In this document: positions 9,163 through 16,726 of the stretch, in pieces | How positions within the stretch are numbered: the first letter of the stretch is position 1 | How the letters are laid out: each line of letters opens with the position of its first letter | Source of the DNA: Stieleria neptunia | GTDB lineage: Bacteria; Planctomycetota; Planctomycetia; Pirellulales; Pirellulaceae | NCBI RefSeq assembly: GCF_007754155.1 | Contig: NZ_CP037423.1 | Span: 4,278,001 to 4,342,000, forward strand | Length of the DNA stretch: 64,000 nucleotides | Reading direction: 5' to 3' | The notes under the pieces: model-generated | Databases searched by the model: none | Seen by the model: the letters and a program-made list of their open reading frames with translations, nothing else | What the model was told of the DNA's origin: nothing | Position numbers and translations under genes: made by a program

Positions 9163-10296
9163 ATGAGTGCCGCCCAGACTTCGATTCCCGAAGATGTCGC
9201 CAAGAGTGCTTCGGAAGCCAGAGATCGATTGAATGAACACACTCTCAAGATTGTGCATTGGCACTTTAGTGAGGAAACAGGAAGCCCGTTTTGGTTGGAA
9301 AAGAAGGCGGAGCTGGGCTTTGATCCCCTGACCGACGTCAAGTCCTTTGACGATCTGAAAAAGTTTCCGAACTTCGAAGACGAATGGCTCCGCGGTGGTC
9401 CGATCCAACGCTGGGTCCCCAAGGGGCATGCCGGCAAACCGGTCTACGTTTTCGAAACCGGCGGCACGACGGGGGTTCCGAAAAGCCGGATGGTGATCGA
9501 AGATCATTGGAAGGATTACGAGCTGTTCAGCGATACCCTGCCGGACGAGCATTTCCCGCCGGGATCGAACTGGCTGATGCTGGGCCCCAGCGGTCCGCGA
9601 CGTCTGCGTTTGGCCGTCGAGCACTTGGCCCAACATCGCGGCGGCATCTGCTTTTGCATCGACTTGGATCCCCGCTGGGTCGTCAAGCTGATCAAAAAAG
9701 GCTGGATGGAGCATCTGGAAGAGTACAAGAAGCACTGCATCGACCAAGCCGTCACGGTGCTGACCGCGGGACACGACATCAAGTGCATGTTCGCCACGCC
9801 GAAGTTGCTCGAATCGCTCGGCGAGGCCCTGGAAGACCGTGGCACCAGCCTGCAAGAAGTCGGCATCAAGGGAATCTTTTCCGGCGGCACCGAGTTCACA
9901 CCGCAGTGGACACGATTCTGTGTCGAAGAGATGCTCGGTGGGCCGGTGGAAGAGGGGGGCGTCTACATGACCCCGACCTACGGCAATACGTTGATGGGAC
10001 TGGCATGCAGCAAACCGATCACGGCCGCTGATGGGTACAAGATCAGCTACTACGCCCCCCAGCCTCGCGCGGTGACCGAGGTGGTCAGTTTCGACGACTA
10101 CAACCAGGTCGTCGGATTCGGCGAAACCGGACGCGTCAAGCTGTACACGTTGACCGACGAGTTCTTTGTCCCCGGGTTCATGGAACGCGACGAAGGCGAA
10201 CGAGAAGCGCCGTTCGACATGTACCCTTGGGACGGTGTCAGCGGCGTGCGGCCGTTCCACGAATTGGCAAGTGCGACGACCGTCGGCGTTTATTAG
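9163..10296 (+). CDS. Adenylate-forming enzyme, LuxE/PaaK-like
   Basis: This 377-residue protein belongs to the acyl-adenylating superfamily. The nucleotide-binding loop is FETGGTTGVPKSRMV (about 97-111), and a second core motif is YMTPTYGNTLMGLACS. Its length matches LuxE acyl-protein synthetases (about 370) better than PaaK phenylacetate-CoA ligases (about 430), and the usual PaaK C-terminal lid looks shortened. The family activates a carboxylate with ATP and passes the acyl group to a thiol. The next gene encodes an aldehyde dehydrogenase-fold protein, so together they could reduce a carboxylic acid to an aldehyde, as LuxE and LuxC do. That pairing is inference: the two genes are 234 bp apart with an A-family repeat between them. 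ATG at 9163 is the first plausible start. Fold assignment is confident; substrate is unknown. Confidence 0.7.
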   Translation: MSAAQTSIPEDVAKSASEARDRLNEHTLKIVHWHFSEETGSPFWLEKKAELGFDPLTDVKSFDDLKKFPNFEDEWLRGGPIQRWVPKGHAGKPVYVFETGGTTGVPKSRMVIEDHWKDYELFSDTLPDEHFPPGSNWLMLGPSGPRRLRLAVEHLAQHRGGICFCIDLDPRWVVKLIKKGWMEHLEEYKKHCIDQAVTVLTAGHDIKCMFATPKLLESLGEALEDRGTSLQEVGIKGIFSGGTEFTPQWTRFCVEEMLGGPVEEGGVYMTPTYGNTLMGLACSKPITAADGYKISYYAPQPRAVTEVVSFDDYNQVVGFGETGRVKLYTLTDEFFVPGFMERDEGEREAPFDMYPWDGVSGVRPFHELASATTVGVY

Positions 10297-10333
10297 TGCC
10301 AATTTCGAAAGCAACCATTCGTCCCCTGTCCCT

Positions 10334-10499
10334 AACGCTTTGAAGCATTGATTAGCTGTGTTTGACACGCTTTTTAGCGGTAGGGCGTGAGTGCTTCGGT
10401 TACGCATTCGTACCAAAACACCGGAGGGCTCGCGCCCTGCCGCTAACAAATAAAACCGGAGGGCTCGCGCCCTGCCGCTAAGAAATGCTTCACCGCGTT
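10334..10499. repeat. Palindromic repeat, family A (double-core copy)
   Basis: Ends are complementary: AACGCTTTGAAGCATT at the left and AAATGCTTCACCGCGTT at the right. Inside are a degenerate inverted core (TAGCGGTAGGGCGTGAG) and two direct copies of the core CCGGAGGGCTCGCGCC plus CTGCCGCTAA, at 10421-10446 and 10456-10482. Compare the cleaner copy at 13031-13160. Confidence 0.8.
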
Positions 10500-10530
10500 G
10501 TCCGCTCCCCCTCAAATTCAACCTATCGAT

Positions 10531-11970
10531 ATGATCACACTGCAACCGCTTCGCTGGGGCAAGCCCTACGAATCGATGGAAATCAAGGACGTCGTTCACT
10601 TTGACACCGGGGAACCGATTGCAAAGTTCGGCAGCGTCGGTGGCGGCATCGTCGCCCGTGATATGAAGCAGGCTCACAAGGCTCGCGCCGCACTGCTGAA
10701 ACACTCGACGGCCGATCTGATCGCGATGTCGAAAAAGGCGGCCGAGCTGTTTGAGAACGCCGAACTACCCGTCGGCGATTCGATGCAATCGGTCGACCAG
10801 TTCGTGCACCAGCAATCGGCCAGTACCGGATTGCCGGAGCACATGTGTCGCTCGAACTTGAAAAAGAACAGCTTTGTCCTCAGTCACATCGACGAGATCT
10901 TGGATTGTCTGACCCGTGGCTTGGATCTCAACATCCTCAGCAACGGTTATGGTGAAGAAGGCCGAGGGGTGATCGTCAGCTACCAGGCACAAACGCCGGT
11001 GTTGGGCGCCATTTTGCCGAACAATTCACCGGGGGTTCACACCCTGTGGCTGCCGGCGATCCCGCTGCAAATCGGCTTGGCCCTGAAACCGGGCTCGCAA
11101 GAACCGTGGACACCGTACCGCATGGTGTCGGCGTTCATCCAAGCCGGTGTTCCCGCCGAGGCGTTCGGTTTGTATCCCGGTGGGCACGACGCCGGCGGTG
11201 CGATCATGACCAAAACGCCTCGCAGCATGATTTTTGGAAGCGCCGAAACCGTCGCCCAGCACGCCGGCAATCCCCGCGTGCAAGCCCACGGACCGGGTTG
11301 GTCAAAGATCTTGATCGGCGACGATGTGGTCGATGATTGGGAATTGTATTTGGACGTGATGGTCGAAAGTGTGCTCAGCAATTCGGGTCGCTCCTGCATC
11401 AACTGCAGCGGGATCTGGGCCAGTCGACACACCCGCGAAATCGCCCAAGCGATTGCCGAGCGGATCGGCCCGGTCGATGTGTTGCCGCCGACCGATGACA
11501 ACGCTCAGTTGGCTGCCTTCACGGTTCCCGCCATGGCGACCGGAACCCATGCGATGGTCCAGCAAGACCTGGCCGAGAGCGGTGTCACCGACATGACGGC
11601 CGAATTCGGTGACAAACTGATCGAGCGCGAGCACTGTGCCTACCTGCGGCCGATGGTCGTCCACGCCGATTCGCCGGACCGCGGCGTCGCGATGAAGGAA
11701 TACATGTTCCCCTTCGTCAGCGTCGTCGAATGCCCCCAAGCAGAAATGCTGCGTCGCATCGGCCCGACACTTGTCGGAACCGTGCTGACCAAAGACCCGG
11801 AACTGGTCGCCGCGGCAGGGGCCTGTGTCGACATCGATCGCGTGAACTTCGGGCCGATCCCGACCAATCGCCTGAACTGGTTGCAGCCGCACGAAGGAAA
11901 CATCATCGATTTCCTGTTCCGTTCGCGAGCCTACCAGGTGGCCGATCTGCCCGTCGCTGCGACGGCGTAG
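10531..11970 (+). CDS. Aldehyde dehydrogenase-superfamily protein (possible acyl-CoA/acid reductase)
   Basis: This 479-residue protein of the aldehyde dehydrogenase superfamily has the nucleophilic-cysteine region SNSGRSCINCSG (first Cys about residue 289). The cofactor-binding part contains GLALKPGSQEPWTPYRMVSAFIQAGVPAEAFGLYPGG and a GSAETV loop. The frame is open back to TTG at 10498, but that codon lies in the conserved end of an A-family repeat, so ATG at 10531 (MITLQPLRWGKPYES) is preferred. The family oxidises aldehydes with NAD(P), or runs in reverse on activated acyl groups as in LuxC. The adjacent acyl-adenylating gene favours the reductive reading. A very strong inverted repeat follows the stop. 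Superfamily is certain, direction and substrate are not. Confidence 0.75.
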   Translation: MITLQPLRWGKPYESMEIKDVVHFDTGEPIAKFGSVGGGIVARDMKQAHKARAALLKHSTADLIAMSKKAAELFENAELPVGDSMQSVDQFVHQQSASTGLPEHMCRSNLKKNSFVLSHIDEILDCLTRGLDLNILSNGYGEEGRGVIVSYQAQTPVLGAILPNNSPGVHTLWLPAIPLQIGLALKPGSQEPWTPYRMVSAFIQAGVPAEAFGLYPGGHDAGGAIMTKTPRSMIFGSAETVAQHAGNPRVQAHGPGWSKILIGDDVVDDWELYLDVMVESVLSNSGRSCINCSGIWASRHTREIAQAIAERIGPVDVLPPTDDNAQLAAFTVPAMATGTHAMVQQDLAESGVTDMTAEFGDKLIEREHCAYLRPMVVHADSPDRGVAMKEYMFPFVSVVECPQAEMLRRIGPTLVGTVLTKDPELVAAAGACVDIDRVNFGPIPTNRLNWLQPHEGNIIDFLFRSRAYQVADLPVAATA

Positions 11971-11987
11971 TGGCGAAGGGGTAGGGC

Positions 11988-12048
11988 AAGTGGGATAGGC
12001 TTCCAGCCTGTCGGTGCCGAAATGACAGGCTGGAAGCCTATCCCACTT
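11988..12048. terminator. Perfect 25-bp inverted repeat between convergent genes; likely bidirectional terminator
   Basis: Arms 11988-12012 and 12024-12048 are perfectly complementary around an 11-base loop and are followed by T residues on both strands' downstream side. The core is GATAGGCTTCCAGCCTGTC. It separates the convergent aldehyde dehydrogenase and ABC ATPase genes. The wording resembles the family C palindromes, so it may be a repeat co-opted as a terminator. Confidence 0.7.
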
Positions 12049-12063
12049 TTTCCCGCTGACGGC

Positions 12064-13011
12064 TCAGCCGACAAACCAGAAAATGCGATCGTGATCCACG
12101 GTCGCGTTTCGCTGGTGGTCGAACCAGCGGCCGGCAATCGCCGAACCCTCTCCCGATTCAGCCTTCTCAAGCGGCTGCAGGTCTTCCTCGTAATAGCCCA
12201 GCACCGCCGATGAACCGGTCGCCGCGTCGGGGCCACCAACACGCCGGCCGTCTTCGGACACCCAGGCCCCGTCGATTTGCGTGACCGGTATGGTGATCAG
12301 GGCCGATCGACCGAGTGCCGAAGCGACTCCGGGGGTGGCGGGGCGAGTTCGCAACTGCTCCGGCGTGTCGAACTGCGCAATTCTGCCGTCTTCGATCACC
12401 GCAACCCGGCTGGCCAGGCGCATCGCCTCGGCGCCATCGTGGGTCACGTGAAGGGTGACGCCCGGCGATTGGTGGTGCAGTCGCAGAAGATCCTTTTCGA
12501 TCTGGAACCGTAAATTGGCATCGATCGCCGAAAGGGGTTCGTCCAGCAATCTCACCGAGGCTCGGCTGGCAATCGCCTTCGCGACCGCCGCGCGGCGCAA
12601 TTGCCCACCGCTGAGCTGTTCCGGCAGCCGGTCCAAAAGCGATTCCAGGTCCACCATCTGCGCCGCTTCTCGAATCCGTTGCTCGCGATCGGCGCGGGAG
12701 AGGCGTCCTCGGACCCCCATTCCGATTGATCGGCCGATAGGCCAATGGGGGTAAACGCCGGCCTGCTGGGGCACCAGGGCGACGTCGCGATGTCGGGGTG
12801 CCACCCGGGTCACATCGCGGCCGCTCAAAAAAATGGTTCCGGACGTCGGGGCAATCAGCCCGGCGATCATTCTCAGTAGTGAAGTCTTCCCGCAGCCACT
12901 GGCTCCCAAAATCACGACATATTCGCCCTCATGGACCGAAACGCTGATTTCATCCATGACGTTGTCGTGGTCGTATCGGAGAGAAATGTTGTTTAGCTGG
13001 ACGACCTGCAT
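12064..13011 (-). CDS. ABC transporter ATP-binding protein, MalK/UgpC-like
   Basis: This 315-residue ATPase has Walker A GASGCGKTS (36-44), Q-loop region VPQQAG, signature LSGGQ (133-137), Walker B VRLLDEPLS (153-161) and switch His in VTHD (191). The order and the C-terminal beta-rich part (from about 235) fit the MalK/UgpC branch, which powers uptake of sugars or related solutes. ATG at 13011 is chosen (MQVVQLNNISLRYDHD); ATG at 13023 is also possible. Longer in-frame starts only translate the upstream A-family repeat. No permease or binding-protein gene is nearby, so the partner must be encoded elsewhere. It is convergent with the aldehyde dehydrogenase gene. Confidence 0.85.
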   Translation of the reverse strand: MQVVQLNNISLRYDHDNVMDEISVSVHEGEYVVILGASGCGKTSLLRMIAGLIAPTSGTIFLSGRDVTRVAPRHRDVALVPQQAGVYPHWPIGRSIGMGVRGRLSRADREQRIREAAQMVDLESLLDRLPEQLSGGQLRRAAVAKAIASRASVRLLDEPLSAIDANLRFQIEKDLLRLHHQSPGVTLHVTHDGAEAMRLASRVAVIEDGRIAQFDTPEQLRTRPATPGVASALGRSALITIPVTQIDGAWVSEDGRRVGGPDAATGSSAVLGYYEEDLQPLEKAESGEGSAIAGRWFDHQRNATVDHDRIFWFVG

Positions 13012-13030
13012 ACAATCAACCATAGTGGAC

Positions 13031-13160
13031 AACGCTGTGAGGCATTTTTCCCATGTGTTTCGTGAGGTTTTAGCGGCAGGGCGCGAGCCCTCCGGTTCTT
13101 CCTCTCTGCCAAAACACCGGAGGGCTCGCGCCCTGCCGCTAAAAAATGCATCACAGCGTT
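13031..13160. repeat. Palindromic repeat, family A (complete copy)
   Basis: The outer ends AACGCTGTGAGGCATTTTT and AAAAATGCATCACAGCGTT are complementary with one mismatch. The inner arms 13068-13095 and 13116-13143 are a perfect 28-bp inverted repeat containing TAGCGGCAGGGCGCGAG. It sits at the 5' side of the ABC ATPase gene. No other element is seen in the 13012-13328 gap. Confidence 0.85.
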
Positions 13161-13328
13161 GCATCGTGGGGTCTGGGGGCAGCGTAGACCGAGCGGTCCC
13201 GCGCCGTTGGCGAGCGGTCGGTTGATTGAAATGATGTATCACGATCAACAGGCCGCAGGCCGATCCGTCCGGTGCTTGGGCGCCGGACTGATGATAGCGA
13301 AAGTAGTGACTGCATAGTTGGAGCCACC

Positions 13329-13967
13329 ATGAATCATTCCATCCATCACGTCGATGCCAAGCGGGGGTTCGTCTTCCTGTTGGTAGCCATCCTGGTCGCG
13401 ATCGGGTTGCGGCAGGCCGACAGCCAGGATGCCGTCACCGCAGAATCCGTGGCCGAGGCGGCAGACGCTGGGGGGGCGAACGCCGATGCGTCGGCGGCGA
13501 TTGAGTCGGACAGCGAAGCGGACGAAATCGACGACCCGCCCTACACTCCCAAGACCGTCTCGCAGCTCCAAAAGGCTCTCAGTCCGATTCAGTTCAAAGT
13601 CACCCAGAACGAAGAGACCGAACCGGCGTTCCGAAACAAGTATTGGGACAACAAGAAAGAAGGCCTGTACCGGTGCATTGTGTGCGGCCAGTCACTGTTC
13701 ACCAGTGAGACCAAGTTCAAGTCGGGAACCGGCTGGCCGAGCTTTTACGACCCGATCAGCAAGGACCGCATCGGGATGAAGCTCGATTTCCGGCTCATCT
13801 ATCCGCGTCAAGAAGTGCATTGCAGTCGTTGCGAAGCCCACTTGGGACATGTCTTCAATGACGGCCCCCAAGACAAAACGGGCAAGCGCTATTGTTTGAA
13901 CAGCGCCGCGCTGCGGTTCGAAGAGGCCTCGGAGAAATCGACGTCTGCGAAAGACAAGAAACGTTAG
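13329..13967 (+). CDS. msrB: Peptide-methionine (R)-S-oxide reductase, exported
   Basis: This 212-residue protein joins a membrane-anchoring or signal segment (GFVFLLVAILVAIGL, 13-27) and an acidic Ala-rich linker (about 30-75) to a complete MsrB domain (about 78-200). Zinc ligands are CIVC (116, 119) and C165/C168 in HCSRC; the resolving fold motif is GTGWPSF. The catalytic Cys is in RYCLNSAALRF (189). MsrB reduces methionine-R-sulfoxide in proteins, and the leader places it outside the cytoplasm for envelope repair. The start at 13329 gives the signal segment directly; an earlier in-frame start at 13272 adds unrelated residues. A B-type repeat begins one base after its stop codon. Confidence 0.92.
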   Translation: MNHSIHHVDAKRGFVFLLVAILVAIGLRQADSQDAVTAESVAEAADAGGANADASAAIESDSEADEIDDPPYTPKTVSQLQKALSPIQFKVTQNEETEPAFRNKYWDNKKEGLYRCIVCGQSLFTSETKFKSGTGWPSFYDPISKDRIGMKLDFRLIYPRQEVHCSRCEAHLGHVFNDGPQDKTGKRYCLNSAALRFEEASEKSTSAKDKKR

Positions 13968-13968
13968 T

Positions 13969-14084
13969 GGGCTGTCGTTTTAGTCGGGATCTGCTGAGTC
14001 AATGGTGAGCCGCTGGCCGTAAGGCCTCGGGCAGCGTCGCAGTGCCCGGCCGCTTACGTGTCGCGGCTCACAAAACGACAGCCC
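13969..14084 (-). mobile_element. MITE-like palindromic element, family B copy 1
   Basis: The element is bounded by GGGCTGTCGTTTT and AAAACGACAGCCC (perfect inverted repeat) and has inner arms GTGAGCCGC / GCGGCTCAC. It is in the orientation opposite to copies 2-4. It begins one base after the msrB stop. Its right flank GCTGGCGCCCTACCGCTAAAAAATGC resembles the right half of an A-family repeat; the left half is missing. Confidence 0.8.
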
Positions 14085-14112
14085 GCTGGCGCCCTACCGC
14101 TAAAAAATGCTT

Positions 14113-14192
14113 CCCAGCGCAGCCCCGGAGGACGTGCGTCCCGGAGGTGGCGCTGCGCTGACCTCCGGCTACTCGCTATCATCCCTTCGGGA
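14113..14192. repeat. Dispersed palindromic repeat, family K copy 2
   Basis: This is an inverted copy of the repeat at 2253-2332, sharing CCCGGAGGTGGCGCTGCGCTG and GACCTCCGGCTA. It directly follows the A-family remnant. The remaining gap up to 14403 shows no gene. Confidence 0.75.
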
Positions 14193-14403
14193 TCGTCAGT
14201 TCGCTTCCGTTCGTCGATTGGGAAACCTTGACGATTGCAGGGGATCGACCTGTCGTGCCCATTGTTGCAATCAAACGCATCCTGCGTGTTGTGCTTGTCA
14301 TCCGCATTCTGGCGTGTTTGTTCTCGTTTCGAATCCGATCGGTCGAACCAGATAATGGGAATGAATCTGGTTGTCCGTCCAAACGGAGCATGCGAGAAAA
14401 ACG

Positions 14404-15258
14404 ATGTTTTGGAATCAAACGAGCAAGTTAGTGCAAATGGCGAATTCGACACCGCGTGCGGCATCGACGGCGCGGTGCTGGAAAGCTGCGGCGAAGATCA
14501 CGGCTTGTCTTGCGCTGGCCTCGGTCGCCCCCGCGACTCCGGTCTTCGCGGCGGACCCGGATCAGGGCAGCCTGCCTTCGTATCTGGCGGAGGCGCCGCT
14601 GACGTTTGCGGCATTGGTGCAGGGTGACGGTCAAGGTGACGGTCAAGCGAGCGCGACCGTTGACGCACCGACCGATGTGTTGGTCGCGGTACCGCAAGAC
14701 GACGCGGTGACTGGCACCAACGATGTCACCGATCCCGTCGAACAGGTTGCCAATCGCTCCCTGTTCTCGGATCGTCAAACGCAAATGGCCGACGGCAAAT
14801 TCGTGCTGCCGCCGATCGCGGCCCTGACCACAGGCACGGCGGAAATTGGCAACGGTGAGGTTCCGCTCGGATTTCGCCAAGGGGAAGCCGCCCCGTTGGT
14901 CCGGTTGCCCGAATCGGGGACCGACCGCGGGCTGCCTTGGCAATGGACCGCCCGCCACTGGGCCGCCCCCAACACGTTTTCCCACCCCCTCTACTTTGAG
15001 GACCGGATGCTGGAGCGTCATGGCCACCAGCGATACGGGTGTCTTCAGCCGTTGGCGAGCGGCGGACGGTTTTTGGCCCAGGCGGTCTCGCTGCCGTACC
15101 TGACCGCGATCGCCCCGCCGTCGGAGTGCCAGTACAGCCTGGGGTATTACCGCGCCGGGTCTTGTGTTCCCGCCCTCAAGCAGCGACCGCCGTATCAGCG
15201 CAAGGCGGTCGTTTCGCAGGTGACCGCGGCCGGTGTGGCGACCGCCATTTTGCAGTGA
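14404..15258 (+). CDS. Secreted planctomycete protein of unknown function
   Basis: This 284-residue protein has a long N-region and a signal peptide core ACLALASVAPATPVFAAD (cleavage near residue 50). ATG at 14404 (MFWNQTSKLV) is chosen; an in-frame ATG 33 bases upstream only adds residues. The middle is low-complexity and acidic. The C-terminal third is conserved-looking: PWQWTARHWAAPNTFSHPLY, then FEDRMLERHG, then PPSECQYSLGYYRAGSCVP with two Cys. From memory, a SHPLYFED...LERYGH pattern recurs in planctomycete proteins, but I cannot name a family. The protein ends with a short hydrophobic segment. The next gene starts 106 bp downstream and may be co-transcribed. Confidence 0.65.
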   Translation: MFWNQTSKLVQMANSTPRAASTARCWKAAAKITACLALASVAPATPVFAADPDQGSLPSYLAEAPLTFAALVQGDGQGDGQASATVDAPTDVLVAVPQDDAVTGTNDVTDPVEQVANRSLFSDRQTQMADGKFVLPPIAALTTGTAEIGNGEVPLGFRQGEAAPLVRLPESGTDRGLPWQWTARHWAAPNTFSHPLYFEDRMLERHGHQRYGCLQPLASGGRFLAQAVSLPYLTAIAPPSECQYSLGYYRAGSCVPALKQRPPYQRKAVVSQVTAAGVATAILQ

Positions 15259-15364
15259 CGGCGAAAAAATTCGTTCGCCGTGGCAACCGCGGTTGGGACT
15301 TTCGAAACGGTTGGCAAGTCGCTAAAACGGTGGGAGTCAAGTCTCTCCTACCGATCGGTAAAAA

Positions 15365-15913
15365 ATGATCTACTTGCTGACCCTCGCAATCGCCGCGACT
15401 CGTTTTCTGCCGCACCCGCCCAACTTCGCCTGTCTGGGGGCACTTGGGTTGTTCGCGGGTTGTTATTTCGCCGGTCGAAAGGCCTACTTGGTCCCGGCCG
15501 CCGCGCTGCTGATCAGTGATGCGGTTTCGCACCTGATGGGGACTCCCGGAATGGGGTTTTACAACCCGATGGTGATGGCGGCGACCTACGTCGGGGTCAC
15601 CTTGTCGGTCCCACTCGGTCGATTCGTTCGCGCCCACGCTGAAACCGGTGGTGTGAACTGGCGAAGACTTCCGGTGGGCGCGTTTGCCGCCTCCACCCTG
15701 TTCTTCGTCGTCAGCAATCTCGGTGTTTGGCTGGGGCCCTGGTATCCCGCCAGCATGGCAGGCTTGGTGGGGTGTTTCACCAACGCGATTCCATTCTACG
15801 GCTACACCGTCGCCGGCGACCTGCTGTTTGCCGGTGTCATGTTCGGAGCTTACGAGCTCTCCGGCGTGAAGCGGTCGGTCCCCGCCCGCGCGGTCGCTCA
15901 AGCGGCCTCGTGA
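15365..15913 (+). CDS. DUF6580-type membrane protein
   Basis: This 182-residue protein has about five transmembrane segments. The N-terminal TRFLPHPPNFACLGALGLFAGCYF is the hallmark I associate with the DUF6580 family of putative transport proteins, which share topology with ECF-transporter S components. Other features are ALLISDAVSHLMG and FFVVSNLGVWLGPWYPA. The family has no established substrate. The ATG at 15365 follows a purine-rich stretch. It may be co-transcribed with the secreted protein upstream. Repeats follow the stop. Confidence 0.75.
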   Translation: MIYLLTLAIAATRFLPHPPNFACLGALGLFAGCYFAGRKAYLVPAAALLISDAVSHLMGTPGMGFYNPMVMAATYVGVTLSVPLGRFVRAHAETGGVNWRRLPVGAFAASTLFFVVSNLGVWLGPWYPASMAGLVGCFTNAIPFYGYTVAGDLLFAGVMFGAYELSGVKRSVPARAVAQAAS

Positions 15914-15948
15914 TTCGTCAGCTTTGATGTTCGGGTTGCGTTTGTCGA

Positions 15949-15975
15949 CCGGAGGGCTCGCGCCCTGCCGCTAAT
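15949..15975 (+). repeat. Family A core copy
   Basis: The core CCGGAGGGCTCGCGCC plus CTGCCGCTAA is followed by a diverged inverted A' core (TAGCGGAACGGCGCGAGC, 15980-15997). Together they form a hairpin interrupted by the B element at 15998. Confidence 0.75.
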
Positions 15976-15997
15976 ATCGTAGCGGAACGGCGCGAGC

Positions 15998-16114
15998 GGG
16001 CAGTCGATTTTGTGAGCCGCGACGCGTAAGCGGCCGGGCATCCCGCCGTTGCCCGAGGCCTTACGGCCAGCGGCTCACCATTAACGCAGCAGATCCCGAC
16101 TGAAACGACAGCCC
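15998..16114 (+). mobile_element. MITE-like palindromic element, family B copy 2, with 6-bp flanking direct repeat
   Basis: This 117-bp element has ends GGGCAGTCG and CGACAGCCC. Flanking direct repeats GCGAGC lie at 15992-15997 and 16115-16120. Removing the element and one repeat restores an A'-type sequence (TAGCGGAACGGCGCGAGC then CATCCGGTC), the reverse complement of the family at 26465. The target is thus an existing repeat. Confidence 0.85.
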
Positions 16115-16129
16115 GCGAGCCATCCGGTC

Positions 16130-16726
16130 TGACCCCTACGAATAAGCGTTGACGATCCACGCCCCGGAAAACGGACCGACGCTCGAAAACTCGCTCCCAA
16201 TCGCCTCGGCGGGGCTTTTCTGCCCCCGGGGAGCTTCCTCCTGGCCTGTTTTTTCGCCGCCGTCGATTCAAAAACGTCCCGTTTGGGTCGGGCAGAATCG
16301 GCCGCGCAGCGATTTTGGGGTCGATATTGACCGATAATGCCGGATTTGGCCGGAACTCTTCGCAAACAAGCGGCGTCAGATAGGCCACGATTCGTTGACA
16401 CGGTTATCGGCCCAACTAGAATCGCAGCCATTCCTTATCCAATCGCCTCATACTTCGCATTTTTCCCATCTTCCCGGTTGGGCGAGCCCTACTTAAATAG
16501 CAATGATCTGGGTTGAGTTCGTCCGATGCATACGAACGAGCGAATCCCCGCGCTGCGGCAATCCATGCAAAGTTTACGGCCGCGAACGATGAGAAAATGG
16601 AATTAAATGGATAGGCGGGCGTCTCAGAATTACACTCTGCAGAACCCGCAACTTGTACGACCGACCCGCGACACCGCCGCTTTTCGTCAAGGCCCTAGAG
16701 GCCGGCACGTTTGGTAGAGACCCTCG
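16130..16726. other. Non-coding gap upstream of the giant exported protein
   Basis: No convincing coding frame, RNA gene or known repeat is seen. The region presumably holds the promoter of the gene at 16727. Confidence 0.4.

Noticed and set aside
10498-10530. TTG start extending the aldehyde dehydrogenase protein
   Set aside because: The codon lies in the conserved end of a family A repeat; ATG at 10531 begins the protein-specific sequence.
13024-13248. N-terminal extension of the ABC ATPase
   Set aside because: It translates the family A repeat and adjacent non-coding DNA; homology starts at MQVVQLNNIS.
15918-16388. 156-residue minus-strand frame
   Set aside because: It runs through the A' and B repeats and has no protein-like features outside them.
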